From: Nitrospirota bacterium
GTDB lineage: Bacteria > Nitrospirota > Nitrospiria > Nitrospirales > Nitrospiraceae
NCBI GenBank assembly: GCA_016219645.1
Contig: JACRLR010000019.1
Coordinates: 103,606 to 167,605 of the forward strand
Reading direction: 5' to 3'
Length of the DNA stretch: 64,000 nucleotides
Shown in pieces: positions 45,342-55,166 of this stretch. Under the pieces are notes generated by a model, which saw only the letters and a program-made list of their open reading frames with translations, ran no database searches and was not told where the DNA came from. Made by a program: the position numbers and the translations under genes. How positions within the stretch are numbered: the stretch's first letter is position 1; each line of letters begins with the position of its first letter.

Positions 45342-46850
45342 TTGAGACCGATTGTGCTGACTCTCCTCGCGTTGTTTTTCACAGGGTGTGTGGCCAGCAC
45401 TAACCCGGGCAGTAGCGCAGTGAACAGGACTAATCCTTACAGAAGCGTACATGGTGTTTTAGTAATCGCTGGGGAAGGCCTCAACAGTACCTACGATGAT
45501 ATTAGCGCATCTGCAGTACTGTTTACGATTTCAGTAAAGGCTTCAGAATCATTGTACGATGAAATAGTAAGAGCGGGGACTCCAGCCCAATGGTATGTAA
45601 ACCGTGACAAGGCAGCTGAGCCAGTTAGCTATATTGGTCCCCTTATTCTAAAGACTAAAAGAGACGGCGTAGCACAGGTTTTTGTCCAAAGTAAAAAAAA
45701 CGGGAATGAAAACGCTTTATATCTCACGATGACCTATAACCCCTTACTTCTACAAAAGGATGGGAGCTCAGTTGTGGGGGACACCTATTCAGAAACATAC
45801 ACATTGCATGGATCTACCCCTCTATCAGGCTTGGCAAGAGATTTCGCTCAAAAACTTGTATCGCATGGTTACATCGGTGGGCAGGTACCTGCTTCCCCGC
45901 CGATCGAACTCTCAACAGAAGAACTGCAGAAACTGCATACACAGGCAACGCAGGGCAACATGAGAGCACAGACCGCCCTCGGAGAGTTCTATGACTTTGG
46001 GCACTACGTCCCACAGAATTATGCGACGGCACGGGGGTGGTATGAAAAGGCGGCGGCCCAGGGGGACAAGGAGGCGCAATACAACCTTGGACAGCTGTAT
46101 GCCGGGGGGAAGGGTGTGCCGCAGGACTATACGGTGGCACATCAGTGGTGGGAGAAAGCCGCTGTCCAGGGCACCGCGCAGGCGCAGTACAATCTCGGTA
46201 TCCTCTATGATCAGGGGCGGAGTGTGCCGCAGGACTATCCGGTAGCACGTGAGTGGTACCAGAAAGCCGCTGTTCAGGGACTTGCGGAGGCGCAATCCAA
46301 TCTCGGGCTGATGTATCAAAACGGACGCGGCGTCCCACAGGACTATACTCAAGCGCGGCTATGGTTCGAAAAATCAGCAGCACAGGGGTTTGCAACTGCG
46401 CAGGTCAATCTCGGCGGTTTGTATGCCATCGGACTGGGCGTTCCGCAGGACTATACGGTGGCACGTGCGTGGTATGAGAAAGCCGCTGACCATGGCGATG
46501 CGAATGCGCAGTTCAACCTCGGAGTTCTGTATGCCAAGGGACGCGGCGTCCCACAGGACTATGCTCAAGCACGGCTATGGTACGAAAAATCGGCAGCTCA
46601 GGGGTACGCAAATGCGCAAATCAATCTCGGCGCTCTCTATGCGACCGGACAGGGCGTCCCGCAGGACTATGCGAAAGCACGACAGTGGCTTGAACAGGCG
46701 GTTGCCCAGGGGAACGCGGTTGCGCAGAACAACCTCGGTTATCTTTACGTCGATGGCAAGGGCGTTCCGAGGGCAAGATTCACTCGGCGAAATGTACCGC
46801 GATGGACGTGGCGTGGAGCAAAGCTATGTACGAGCTTATATGTGGTTTAA
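45342..46850 (+). CDS. Sel1-repeat lipoprotein, frame-disrupted near the C-terminus
   Basis: A TTG start at 45342 follows AAAGGAGGCGACAT. The 502-residue product has a short leader with lipobox FFTGC (about residue 14). A non-repeat N-domain (about 40-190) is followed by at least eight Sel1 units of 36 residues (AQYNLGQLYAGGKGVPQDYT, AQVNLGGLYAIGLGVPQDY and so on). The last unit ends VDGKGVPR and then the frame runs into unrelated residues to a stop at 46850. The true C-terminal part lies in another frame. Sel1 repeats bind partner proteins; the target here is unknown. Confidence 0.8.
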   Translation: MRPIVLTLLALFFTGCVASTNPGSSAVNRTNPYRSVHGVLVIAGEGLNSTYDDISASAVLFTISVKASESLYDEIVRAGTPAQWYVNRDKAAEPVSYIGPLILKTKRDGVAQVFVQSKKNGNENALYLTMTYNPLLLQKDGSSVVGDTYSETYTLHGSTPLSGLARDFAQKLVSHGYIGGQVPASPPIELSTEELQKLHTQATQGNMRAQTALGEFYDFGHYVPQNYATARGWYEKAAAQGDKEAQYNLGQLYAGGKGVPQDYTVAHQWWEKAAVQGTAQAQYNLGILYDQGRSVPQDYPVAREWYQKAAVQGLAEAQSNLGLMYQNGRGVPQDYTQARLWFEKSAAQGFATAQVNLGGLYAIGLGVPQDYTVARAWYEKAADHGDANAQFNLGVLYAKGRGVPQDYAQARLWYEKSAAQGYANAQINLGALYATGQGVPQDYAKARQWLEQAVAQGNAVAQNNLGYLYVDGKGVPRARFTRRNVPRWTWRGAKLCTSLYVV

Positions 46851-47004
46851 CCTTTCGGTCGAGCAATATCGAAGACAAGGGGGAAAGGCCACGGAGACCG
46901 AACAACGTCGAGATGCTGTTGCAAAGCAGCTCACTCCCGCACAGGTGGCAGAAGCCCAGCGGCTCACGCAACAATGTCAGGCACGTCAGTTCAAGGGTTG
47001 CTGA
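46774..47004 (+). pseudogene. Detached C-terminal fragment of the Sel1 gene
   Basis: In this frame the sequence reads QDSLGEMYRDGRGVEQSYVR, then AYMWFNLSVEQYRRQ, which is the expected end of a Sel1 protein. It is out of frame with 45342-46850. The junction at ~46768-46774 lacks most of one repeat unit, so a ~64-base deletion between repeats is the likely cause. Confidence 0.7.
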
Positions 47005-47553
47005 AGAAAGTCCACCGTACCACTTAGACCAAAACAAACAATTTTAGCCAAGCAAACCATCTGCATATGATGAGTCAAAACCAGTTCTTTTTGAACCATT
47101 CAGCATTGACCCAAAAACTCCTATGATAATCAAACGTATTGCCTTCCCACCTGAAGAAGGATTTTGATCCTCATTCCCCATTTACGTATTCCTGCCACCT
47201 CTGGGGGGCGGAATCCACCCTGCGGGTCTGAACCATGATTGGTCATCATTTGTTCTGCTACACCCGTCGAGCAAACCTTCGCCATGAGTTGCCAGACTAT
47301 CGTTAACTGCGCGCGCCTTCCCAATTCCCCATTTGATTTTCAAGGGTGGCCTGGTCGATCCTCGATTGCGCGCGTTCCGCGAGCAGGAGGACGGCCAGGC
47401 TACCCTTTCCATCCTTCGGAGGCCGCGCGTTGCGCGAGCCCAGGAGATCATCAGGTTCCATCCCGTCTCCTGTTCTGCGAGCAAGAAGGGTACCTGGCCA
47501 CCCCCGCCCCCACCTGCTAGAATCCGCCCACACCTAATGTCTAAGCCGCCCGC
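47005..47553. other. Spacer with a family A hairpin
   Basis: A 549-base stretch before the symporter gene. The first ~300 bases show no element. Family A sequence covers about 47307-47510. No promoter or gene is evident. Confidence 0.5.
47342..47510. repeat. Family A hairpins: short-loop module 1 plus halves
   Basis: Arms AAGGGTGGCCTGG (47342-47354) and CCAGGCTACCCTT (47395-47407), one mismatch, enclose a shortened core in which the usual loop is missing. Partial cores follow (GGCCGCGCGTTGCGCGAGCC and TTCTGCGAGCAAGAAGGGTA). Confidence 0.78.
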
Positions 47554-48972
47554 ATGATCCTTGGATTCGTCGTTCTCTATCTACTCCTGTCGGTGGGGAT
47601 CGGTCTGGCTGCTGCCAGGAGGGTCCATACAGCAAAGGATTTTGCAGTGGCAGGCCGTAGCCTGCCGCTGCCGGTTGTGATTGCCACGGTCTTTGCCACC
47701 TGGTTTGGCGCAGAGGCTGTGCTTGGAATTTCAGCCACGTTTGTAAAGGAAGGCTTACGGGGCGTCGTGGCTGACCCGTTTGGCTCAAGCCTCTGCTTGA
47801 TCCTGGTCGGCCTGTTCTTTGCTCCTCGTTTCTATCGCCTGAATCTCCTGACTGTCGGCGATTTCTATCGTCAGCGGTACAACCGTCCAGTCGAGGTTCT
47901 CTGTGCCGTCTGTATTGCCGGGTCCTATCTTGGATGGGTGGCTGCGCAGTTCAAAGTGTTCGGACTGGTGCTGAACGTGGTGACTGATGGCGCGGTGAGC
48001 CAGCCCGTCGGGATGGTGATCGGCGCGGTCATCGTTCTGGTTTATACGACGTTTGGAGGCATGTTTTCCGTTGCCATTTTAGACTTTGTCCAAATCTCCG
48101 TGATCATGGGGGGGCTCCTCTATATTGCGTCTGTCGTCAGCGGAATGGTCGGGGGCGTGGGTGTGGTGATTGATCATGCGGCGACAGCCGGCAAGCTGGA
48201 TTTCTTCCCCCCTGCAACCTTTGCGGCTTGGGTTCCTTTCATCGGGGCTTGGGTGACGATGATGTTGGGCTCGATTCCCCAACAGGATGTATTCCAACGC
48301 GTGACGTCGGCCAAGGATGAGAGGACCGCGGTGCGTGGATCGATCCTGGGCGGAGGACTCTACTTTTGTTTCTGTTTTGTGCCGATGTTTCTCGCCTATG
48401 CGGCGACGCTGGTCGATCCGGCTTTGTTCACGACGCTGCTCAATGAGGATTCTCAACTCGTGCTGCCGACCTTGATCATGCGCCACACGCCGGTCTTTGC
48501 GCAGATCGTCTTCTTCGGGGCAGTCCTTTCTGCGGTCATGAGCTGTGCCAGCGCGACCTTGTTGGCGCCATCCGTGATGCTGAGCGAAAACGTGATCAAA
48601 GGGATTCTGCCTCACCTCAGTGATGGGGAGTTTCTTCGGGTCATGCGGCTGGTCGTGGTGATCTTTGCCGCCGTGGTCCTGGCTATCGCACTCGGTTCCA
48701 GCTCCAGCATCTACACGCTCGTGGTGAACACCTACAGCGTGACGCTTGTGACGGCATTCATACCGCTCGCTGCCGGGCTTTTCTGGCCCCGCGCGACGAC
48801 GCAAGGGGCCCTGTGTGCCTTCGCGGCTGGATTGATGACTTGGCTTGGGCTGGAACTGTTCGGCCCTTCCGATTCGATCTGGCATCCGCAACTGGTCGGA
48901 TTTCTCGCGGCAGCAGCGGGGATGATCATCGGCTCCCTTCTGCCCCAGAAGATCGGAAGGCGCAAAGCGTGA
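47554..48972 (+). CDS. Sodium:solute symporter (SSS family)
   Basis: A 472-residue SSS-family carrier with about 12-13 hydrophobic segments. Family features include VATWFGAEAVLGIS-like (FATWFGAEAVLGISATF), the DFAVAGRSLPLPVVIAT segment in the first loop, and TTFGGMFSVAILDFVQ (about residue 165). The transported solute cannot be read from sequence. It is transcribed with the same orientation as the PBP gene 138 bases downstream, with a 9-nt repeat hairpin between them. Confidence 0.85.
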   Translation: MILGFVVLYLLLSVGIGLAAARRVHTAKDFAVAGRSLPLPVVIATVFATWFGAEAVLGISATFVKEGLRGVVADPFGSSLCLILVGLFFAPRFYRLNLLTVGDFYRQRYNRPVEVLCAVCIAGSYLGWVAAQFKVFGLVLNVVTDGAVSQPVGMVIGAVIVLVYTTFGGMFSVAILDFVQISVIMGGLLYIASVVSGMVGGVGVVIDHAATAGKLDFFPPATFAAWVPFIGAWVTMMLGSIPQQDVFQRVTSAKDERTAVRGSILGGGLYFCFCFVPMFLAYAATLVDPALFTTLLNEDSQLVLPTLIMRHTPVFAQIVFFGAVLSAVMSCASATLLAPSVMLSENVIKGILPHLSDGEFLRVMRLVVVIFAAVVLAIALGSSSSIYTLVVNTYSVTLVTAFIPLAAGLFWPRATTQGALCAFAAGLMTWLGLELFGPSDSIWHPQLVGFLAAAAGMIIGSLLPQKIGRRKA

Positions 48973-48992
48973 CCATGTGGCGGTTGCTTTAG

Positions 48993-49070
48993 TTTGTTTG
49001 GTTTCTTTGGTTTATCTGGTTTGTCTGGTTCAACCAAATAAACGAAACAAACCAAATAACCAAATAAACA
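48993..49070. repeat. 9-nt-period inverted repeat (family C), clearest copy
   Basis: Units TTTGTTTGG, TTTCTTTGG, TTTATCTGG, TTTGTCTGG are followed by a short TTC loop and a right arm (AACCAAATA, AACGAAACA, AACCAAATA and so on) that is largely complementary. It fills the spacer between two plus-strand genes. Confidence 0.82.
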
Positions 49071-49110
49071 GTTCCGCTTGTTTGTTATGCTGCGGTGAGG
49101 GTCTAGAATC

Positions 49111-51408
49111 ATGAAGCGATCTGCCGGATGGGTGACATATGTGAGCATGGTCCTGGGGGGCCTCGTCGTGGCGCTCGGGCTCGTCGTCGCCGCCTATGGC
49201 GCGTATCTGGCGACCTTTCTTGAATTGCCCAGGAGCGATGATCATCCTCCCCTACGTCTCTATAGCGGACCCTTCCTCCTGAAACCGGAGCTCTCACTCG
49301 CGCACAGCCGTCTGCTTGAACGGTTGCAACGGCTGGGCTATCGACGAGTACAGACTGCGCAGGCTCCCGGCGACTATCAGCTGACAGAGGAGGCCCTGAC
49401 GATCTATCTCCATCCGCAGCCGGAGAACTATGTCGCCGCAACCATGGTTACGTTGCCGTTGGATCAGGGACGGGTGACGGATGTTCTATCTCCACGTGAC
49501 CGCACGCCGCTCTTCTCCATCTTTCTCGAACCGGAACTCCTCAGCGGTGTGCGTGGTGAGTCACGCCAGGTGCGGGAGTGGATTCCGTTGGCGCAGATTC
49601 CTCCGGGGATTATCGAGGCAGTCCTGACCATCGAGGATCGCCGCTTCTACTCCCATTTCGGCATCGATCCGGTTGCCGTGGGACGGGCGCTCTGGACCAA
49701 TTTCACGAAGGGTGGTGTGGTGCAGGGGGGCAGCACCATCACGCAGCAGCTCGCGAAAAATCTATTTTATTCTCCGCAACGGACGATGGGGCGGAAATTC
49801 AAGGAGGCTCTGGCTGCGTTGGTGCTGGAAGTGAAGTATACGAAACAGAACATCCTGGAAAGCTATCTGAATGAAATCTATCTCGGACAGGCGGGATTCG
49901 TCTCGATCTACGGGGTCAGCGAGGCAGCCCATCGCTATTTCGGCAAGGCCCTTGGGGAGCTGACGGTCGAAGAGATTGCGATGATCGCGGGATTGATCAA
50001 GGGGCCGAATAGCTATGCGCCGACGAAACATCCTGATCTGGCGAAGCAGCGGCGCAATGTCGTGTTGCGGAGGCTGAAGGAACTAGGACTTCTGACGGAA
50101 GAGGTCTGGAGTCGTACCGCCAATGCACCGTTGCGTGTGACTCCGCCGGAAGATGTCTTGACCGATGCGCCGTATTTCCTCGATGCCGTACTCCGGCAGG
50201 TGGAGGAGGCCGGCGTTGTTCCCTTGCCGGAGGGTTTACGGATCGATAGCACGCTCGATCCGATGATCCAACAGGCTGCTACCGAATTGCTGGAGAAGGG
50301 ATTGGCCAAGTTAGAGACGACACACCCCCATCTCGTTGACAGGTCGCTGGAACCGATACAGGGGGCAGTGGTGGTGCTCGATCCCAAGACCGGGTCTGTG
50401 CTGGCGTTGGCCGGAGGGAGGGACTACCGGAGGAGCCAATTCAACCGCGCCCTGCAGGCGCAACGGCAACCGGGCTCCCTCTTTAAACCCTTTGTGTATC
50501 TTACGGCGCTGGAAGCGGCTCGGGAAAGCGGGGCGGGCCGTTTGACTGCCGCGAGTCTATTGGCTGATGAGCCTGTAACCTTTGAGTCAGGGGTGGGCCC
50601 CTGGTCTCCGCAGAACTACGACAAACAGTTCTATGGGCCTATCACCGTGCGGAGCGCGTTGGAACAGTCGCGCAATGTGCCGGCGGTACAGGCAGCAAAG
50701 ACGGTGGGGACCAAGCCGATTGTGCAGTTGCTCCATCGTCTCGGGATAACGAGTGCGATCGGTGAGGATCTTTCGTCAGTCGCGTTGGGCAGTTCGTCTG
50801 TGTCCTTGATGGAGATCACGGCGGCATACGGGGCGGTCGCCAACGGAGGGATCGCCGTGAAGCCGACTACGGTGCGATCGACCAGAGATCGGCAGGGAGA
50901 TATCGTCTGGAGTGCCGTACCGGATCGGCAACAGGCAACCTCGCCTCAAGGGGCCTATGTATTGACGTCCCTCCTGGAAGGTGTGATCCAGCGGGGCACT
51001 GCGAGCAAAGCGAAAGTGCTCGGACTCCCAGGGGCAGTGGCAGGAAAAACCGGCACAACCGACGGTTATCGCGATGCCTGGTTCGTCGGCTACACATCCG
51101 ATGTGGTCATTGGAGTCTGGGTTGGATTCGACGATGAGCGATCTCTGCGTCTTGCAGGGTCCCAGGCGGCCTTACCTATCTGGATCGATCTCGCACGCCG
51201 GATTATTCCGCCCACTGCATCCCCGTTCGTGATGCCGCCAGGTGTCGTGACGCGCACCATCGATCCGAAAACAGGGCAGCTGGCCACCACTCAATGTCCC
51301 GAGGAGGTATCGGAAGTCTTTATCGAGGGCACTGAACCGACCGTCTATTGTGAAGTGCATGGAGAGGGGATATGGGAACGGCTCAGGCACACTTTCGGAT
51401 TCTCCTAG
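49111..51408 (+). CDS. Class A penicillin-binding protein (PBP1-type)
   Basis: A 765-residue bifunctional peptidoglycan synthase with an N-terminal membrane helix (about 7-32). The glycosyltransferase part holds TIEDRRFYSHFGID, GGSTITQQLAKNLF and KEALAALVLEVKYTK. The transpeptidase part has SLFKPFVY (SxxK Ser, about residue 460), the SRNVPAV triad and KTGTT. A UB2H-like region (about 50-110) precedes it, as in PBP1b. It polymerises and crosslinks cell-wall peptidoglycan. It is followed by a bactofilin gene, which also shapes the wall. Confidence 0.93.
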   Translation: MKRSAGWVTYVSMVLGGLVVALGLVVAAYGAYLATFLELPRSDDHPPLRLYSGPFLLKPELSLAHSRLLERLQRLGYRRVQTAQAPGDYQLTEEALTIYLHPQPENYVAATMVTLPLDQGRVTDVLSPRDRTPLFSIFLEPELLSGVRGESRQVREWIPLAQIPPGIIEAVLTIEDRRFYSHFGIDPVAVGRALWTNFTKGGVVQGGSTITQQLAKNLFYSPQRTMGRKFKEALAALVLEVKYTKQNILESYLNEIYLGQAGFVSIYGVSEAAHRYFGKALGELTVEEIAMIAGLIKGPNSYAPTKHPDLAKQRRNVVLRRLKELGLLTEEVWSRTANAPLRVTPPEDVLTDAPYFLDAVLRQVEEAGVVPLPEGLRIDSTLDPMIQQAATELLEKGLAKLETTHPHLVDRSLEPIQGAVVVLDPKTGSVLALAGGRDYRRSQFNRALQAQRQPGSLFKPFVYLTALEAARESGAGRLTAASLLADEPVTFESGVGPWSPQNYDKQFYGPITVRSALEQSRNVPAVQAAKTVGTKPIVQLLHRLGITSAIGEDLSSVALGSSSVSLMEITAAYGAVANGGIAVKPTTVRSTRDRQGDIVWSAVPDRQQATSPQGAYVLTSLLEGVIQRGTASKAKVLGLPGAVAGKTGTTDGYRDAWFVGYTSDVVIGVWVGFDDERSLRLAGSQAALPIWIDLARRIIPPTASPFVMPPGVVTRTIDPKTGQLATTQCPEEVSEVFIEGTEPTVYCEVHGEGIWERLRHTFGFS

Positions 51409-51469
51409 GACTCGCCAAGGGGAATGGTGTAAGCTCACGCCAGGGACCGGACGAAAGGGGGGATGACGC

Positions 51470-51922
51470 ATGAAGGGCAATAGCTTTGGCGGAGATGACA
51501 ACATTACCCTCTTGGCCAAGGGGGTGGTGCTGAAAGGCGAGATTCACGTTGAAGGGACGGTACGGATCGATGGTCGTCTCGACGGTGACATTCAGACCAG
51601 GGGCCAGGTCATCATCGGCGAGGATGGACTGGTCCAGGGAACGATTACAGCCGGCTCAGTCGTCAGCAGTGGCCGCATCAAGGCCAAGGTGATGGCAAAT
51701 GAGCGAGTCCAGTTGATGAAGACGGCGACGCTCATCGGAGAGGTACTCACGCCGTTGTTGGTCATTGAAGAGGGTGCCAAGCTTCAAGGTGTGACGGACA
51801 TGGGGGTCACGCCCTGGACCGACGAGCTTCCGAAGTTGCCAGGCGGCGTCAGCGATCTATCCGCACACCGGGCCAAACAGGTCCAGCTCCTTGATAAAGA
51901 AGCCGGCGGCGACATGCGTTGA
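51470..51922 (+). CDS. Bactofilin (polymer-forming cytoskeletal protein)
   Basis: A 150-residue bactofilin with GGGGGGATGACGC before the ATG. The central domain of short beta strands reads VVLKGEIHVEGTVRIDGRLD, IQTRGQVIIGEDGLVQGTIT and SSGRIKAKVMANERVQLMKT, the right-handed beta-helix pattern. Bactofilins form filaments on the membrane and recruit wall enzymes. It follows a class A PBP with no gap large enough for a promoter to be obvious. Confidence 0.92.
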   Translation: MKGNSFGGDDNITLLAKGVVLKGEIHVEGTVRIDGRLDGDIQTRGQVIIGEDGLVQGTITAGSVVSSGRIKAKVMANERVQLMKTATLIGEVLTPLLVIEEGAKLQGVTDMGVTPWTDELPKLPGGVSDLSAHRAKQVQLLDKEAGGDMR

Positions 51923-52101
51923 CGAGGGTCACCTGTCCGTTCCCGTGTTGGTCCATTCCATGAAGAAGCGCCATAACCCTTCACTATGGCTTGTTCGTCA
52001 GGCTCCTCCTGTTGATCCTAACCATGATGCTGAAGCAGCCTGCAGAAACTAGTTGGGCTAGGCCAACCCGTCTCGCCCGTCGCGCCTTTCACGCCCACAC
52101 G

Positions 52102-52695
52102 TCATTCCAGTGGAATGGTGATGGCGATGCCACCCATGACATCGTTGAGCTTGAAGTCCCGTTTCGGGCTGAGCAAGTGACCGTTGTGGCAGTCGATACA
52201 GGCCTGTGAGACAGCAAGATCCGGATAGATTGCCTGGAAATATTGTTTGCGCCCGCTCGTCACAATTCCTGTGACCGGCATGGAGGGATTCTTCCGGAGA
52301 GACTCTAGGGCGTTGCGTTCAAGGTCGCTCACTGGAGCATTGCGCCGATAGATAGGCCAGAGGCCGATCAGCCGATACCGAATCTCACTTCCGTTTTCTG
52401 CTGCCAGTTTGCCCGAATGCTGAAGGAACTGCGCCGGCAGCATGAGGGCATTCTCCTGTTCCCAATGTTCGGACGCCGAGGCCACCCCTTTCGCCTGGAG
52501 CCGATTGACGATTTCCGTCGTATATAACGTGCGATCGGCTTTGATCACGTCATAGATATACGCCGCTGCTTTCTCCGGCTGGATGCCTGGCGATCCAGAC
52601 CGTTCCTTTGCGGAGAAGGCGGAGGGCCCCCACCAGAGTCCGGAGATTAGGATGGAAAGGGCTGCGGTGTAGAGTGAGACTGTGACTCGATGCAT
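52102..52695 (-). CDS. Exported c-type heme protein (DUF3365/Tll0287-like)
   Basis: A 197-residue protein whose start overlaps the end of the histidine kinase gene by 49 bases, with AGGAGGCTCC just before it. Signal peptide about 1-28. The domain resembles DUF3365 (Tll0287-like): EKAAAYIYDVIKADRTLYTT and the C-terminal heme site ACIDCHNGH (CxxCH, about residue 168). It would be periplasmic with one covalent heme and could sense gases or redox state. It is the last gene of a signalling operon, so it probably works with the kinase above it. Confidence 0.82.
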   Translation of the reverse strand: MHRVTVSLYTAALSILISGLWWGPSAFSAKERSGSPGIQPEKAAAYIYDVIKADRTLYTTEIVNRLQAKGVASASEHWEQENALMLPAQFLQHSGKLAAENGSEIRYRLIGLWPIYRRNAPVSDLERNALESLRKNPSMPVTGIVTSGRKQYFQAIYPDLAVSQACIDCHNGHLLSPKRDFKLNDVMGGIAITIPLE

Positions 52696-55166
52696 GGAGC
52701 CTCCTGTGGGGGTGGCAGAGGAGGGATGAGGGGGAGAGTGACGATGCAGGACGTGCCTCTCCCCTCCTGGCTCTCAATTCTGATGTCCCCTCCAAATTTC
52801 TTGATGATGCGGCGCGCGACGGTCAGGCCGAGCCCTGATCCTTCGCCCTGTCCCTTCGTGGTAAAGAAGGGGTCGAAAATTTTCGATAGGTGCTGTTTTG
52901 GAATGCCGGGGCCCGAATCTTCGATCGTGGTCACGACGGAGGTATCGATGAGAGAGGTTGAGAGGCGCAAGCTGCCCCGGCCCTTCATCGCCTGGATGGC
53001 ATTCGTGAGCAGGTTTGCGAAGGCCTGTCTCAATTGGTCGGGGAGGGCCAGTACCGAGGAGTCTCCCGCATACGATTTCTGAATGGTGAGTCCTGAAGTG
53101 TCTAGGCTACCAGTGACTGTCGCGATGGCCTGATCGAGTTCCCGTTCGAGGTGAACCGCATGCCGTTGATTCGACGTCTCGCGGGCCGTGACGCCGGTGA
53201 AGTCTCGAATGATCGCCGCCATCCGACGGCCATGTTGGACGATGTCGCGGGCATAGGATCTTGCGCGGTCGAGGTCGGCTTCTTCTTCGATCGCTTCTCC
53301 AAGTCCAAGAATTCCGAAGAGAGGATTGTTCAGCTCATGTCCGATTCCGGCTGTGAGGGTCCCCAAGCTGCCTGATTTCTCCGCTTGGATGATCTTGTCT
53401 TGGAGGAGGCTGTCGTCAGTCGTATCCCTGAAGACCAAGCCGACCCGATCCTCTCCTCGGTTTCTCCCTACCATGTGAAACCACTGATAGTGATATCGTC
53501 TGGAGCCGATCTGAATCTCCTGGCGATTGTTTGGTTCCGCCATCCCCGTCTCAGGTGCCAACGGATCACGGGCGCGGTTGACAGCAGCGGTATCTTCTGT
53601 CCCAGACGCTGTCTCGACTGTGCCCCCGTTTCGCGCGCGTCGGAATTCTTTTTGCAAATGCTCTCGTAAACTTGCGTCGACAGGCAGTATTTCGAACAAC
53701 GGGATGGATTCGGTTGTGTCATCTGGCGCCTGAAAGGAGTCGCGCCCGACCCGGTTGATGTACTGCACCTGTTCGTCTTTATTGACCATGATGATCGGGG
53801 TCGGGACTGCATCCAGGATCTCATCCGTCGAGTGAAGCAGAGATTCCACCTGTTGCGTTTTGATGGCCACTTGATCGGTCAGACCCGCAAAGGCCGCTTC
53901 CAATTGACGATTCATCCGGTTGAACTCGTCGGCCAGGTCCTGGATCTCATCGCCGGTCTGAATGGCGATGGGTTGCTGAAGTTCGCCACGTCCGACCAAT
54001 TGCGCCGCGGCCTGTAATCGCCGGACTGGTGTGACGATGCGTTTGGCTGCAAGGTAGCCGAGCGACGTCATCAGTCCGACGGCGACAAGACTGAAAACAG
54101 CCATCCAGATAAGGAAGTGACGGATGGGAGCAAAAAGTTCGTCGGAGGCTTGCCAGACAAAGGTATGCCAGGAACCTTTGCCGAGCTCGCTATTGGTGGC
54201 ACGACTGGTTTCCGGCATCGGGGCGAATCCGATGATCGAGGTCGATTGCCCTCCGTGGCCATCACTCGGCGCACTGACCCAGCCGGGCTGAGGAGGCGTG
54301 ACGAGGGGGACGAGCTCTGCATCGGAGAGCTTGACGCCGGTCGGCAGGATGGGACAGCTCAAGACGATGCCGCGTTGGTCAATCAGCATCACATGCCCGG
54401 TCTTGCCGAACCGAATGGGCGAGATCGAGGGCGAGATCAACTCCTTGGCGTCGATCACGCGATGAAGGACACCGACCACTCCATACCGGATGCGATCCAT
54501 GATGGGAAGCGAAATGCTGATGACATAGCTCTGAGCCTGTTCGTCGAAGTGCACGTCTTCGATGAAGAGCTGGCCGACCCCTCGGTGGGACGCGCCTTTC
54601 CACCAGGTGGTGTCTCTATTGGCATAGGGCGGCAAGGTGTTTGAAGAGGCAACCAGGTTGCCCTCGACGTCAGTGACGTACAGCATCTTGGTGGCGGAGC
54701 GGACCACTTGTGGTATCAGTAGATCGGCTTCGCTCTTGGCCCCTGAAAAATATTCTTGAATGAGCCCGGCCATTTTGTTCCCCGTGATGGACTGGACTGC
54801 TGTTGGGTCCTTGGCCTCCCAGCCCCTCTTGAGCTGCTCTGCCCTGTCGCGGCGGGGACCCTCTGCCATGTCCAACAGGGCATCTCGCCGTTGCTCGAGT
54901 TCCATGATCATCGAAGGGTCTGCCGCAATCCGTGCCGATCGGCCCACTTCATCAGACATCAAGAGATCGACTTTTCGCGCTGTCTCTTCGGCCAAGGCCT
55001 TGAAGCTCTCGCCGCTCACGACCTGGATCTCGCGAGAGCCCTGCCAAAAGGCGAGACCGAGCCCTACGATGAGGGGAACCATTCCGACGAGCAACATGGA
55101 CAGGATCAGTTTGGGTTGGAGCCCCCATCGCCGGTTGGGGGGAGCGGGTGGAGGCGCCGAATTCAT
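52647..55166 (-). CDS. Sensor histidine kinase (Cache, HAMP, PAS, HisKA, HATPase)
   Basis: An 839-residue membrane kinase. Domains in order: TM (about 17-37), dCache-like periplasmic sensor (about 45-350), second TM (about 353-375), HAMP (about 376-430), PAS (about 445-570), HisKA with the phosphoacceptor His in AGIGHELNNPLF (about 608), and HATPase with NAIQAM, the DSGPGIP and GEGSGLGLTVARR boxes. A strong GGGAGGCC site precedes the ATG. Its start overlaps the previous kinase gene by four bases and its end overlaps the heme gene, so all are tightly coupled. Confidence 0.92.
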   Translation of the reverse strand: MNSAPPPAPPNRRWGLQPKLILSMLLVGMVPLIVGLGLAFWQGSREIQVVSGESFKALAEETARKVDLLMSDEVGRSARIAADPSMIMELEQRRDALLDMAEGPRRDRAEQLKRGWEAKDPTAVQSITGNKMAGLIQEYFSGAKSEADLLIPQVVRSATKMLYVTDVEGNLVASSNTLPPYANRDTTWWKGASHRGVGQLFIEDVHFDEQAQSYVISISLPIMDRIRYGVVGVLHRVIDAKELISPSISPIRFGKTGHVMLIDQRGIVLSCPILPTGVKLSDAELVPLVTPPQPGWVSAPSDGHGGQSTSIIGFAPMPETSRATNSELGKGSWHTFVWQASDELFAPIRHFLIWMAVFSLVAVGLMTSLGYLAAKRIVTPVRRLQAAAQLVGRGELQQPIAIQTGDEIQDLADEFNRMNRQLEAAFAGLTDQVAIKTQQVESLLHSTDEILDAVPTPIIMVNKDEQVQYINRVGRDSFQAPDDTTESIPLFEILPVDASLREHLQKEFRRARNGGTVETASGTEDTAAVNRARDPLAPETGMAEPNNRQEIQIGSRRYHYQWFHMVGRNRGEDRVGLVFRDTTDDSLLQDKIIQAEKSGSLGTLTAGIGHELNNPLFGILGLGEAIEEEADLDRARSYARDIVQHGRRMAAIIRDFTGVTARETSNQRHAVHLERELDQAIATVTGSLDTSGLTIQKSYAGDSSVLALPDQLRQAFANLLTNAIQAMKGRGSLRLSTSLIDTSVVTTIEDSGPGIPKQHLSKIFDPFFTTKGQGEGSGLGLTVARRIIKKFGGDIRIESQEGRGTSCIVTLPLIPPLPPPQEAPCIESQSHSTPQPFPS

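Noticed and set aside
51923..52101. Small gene between bactofilin and the heme protein
   Set aside because: No frame with a start signal or domain; it holds only short local palindromes.
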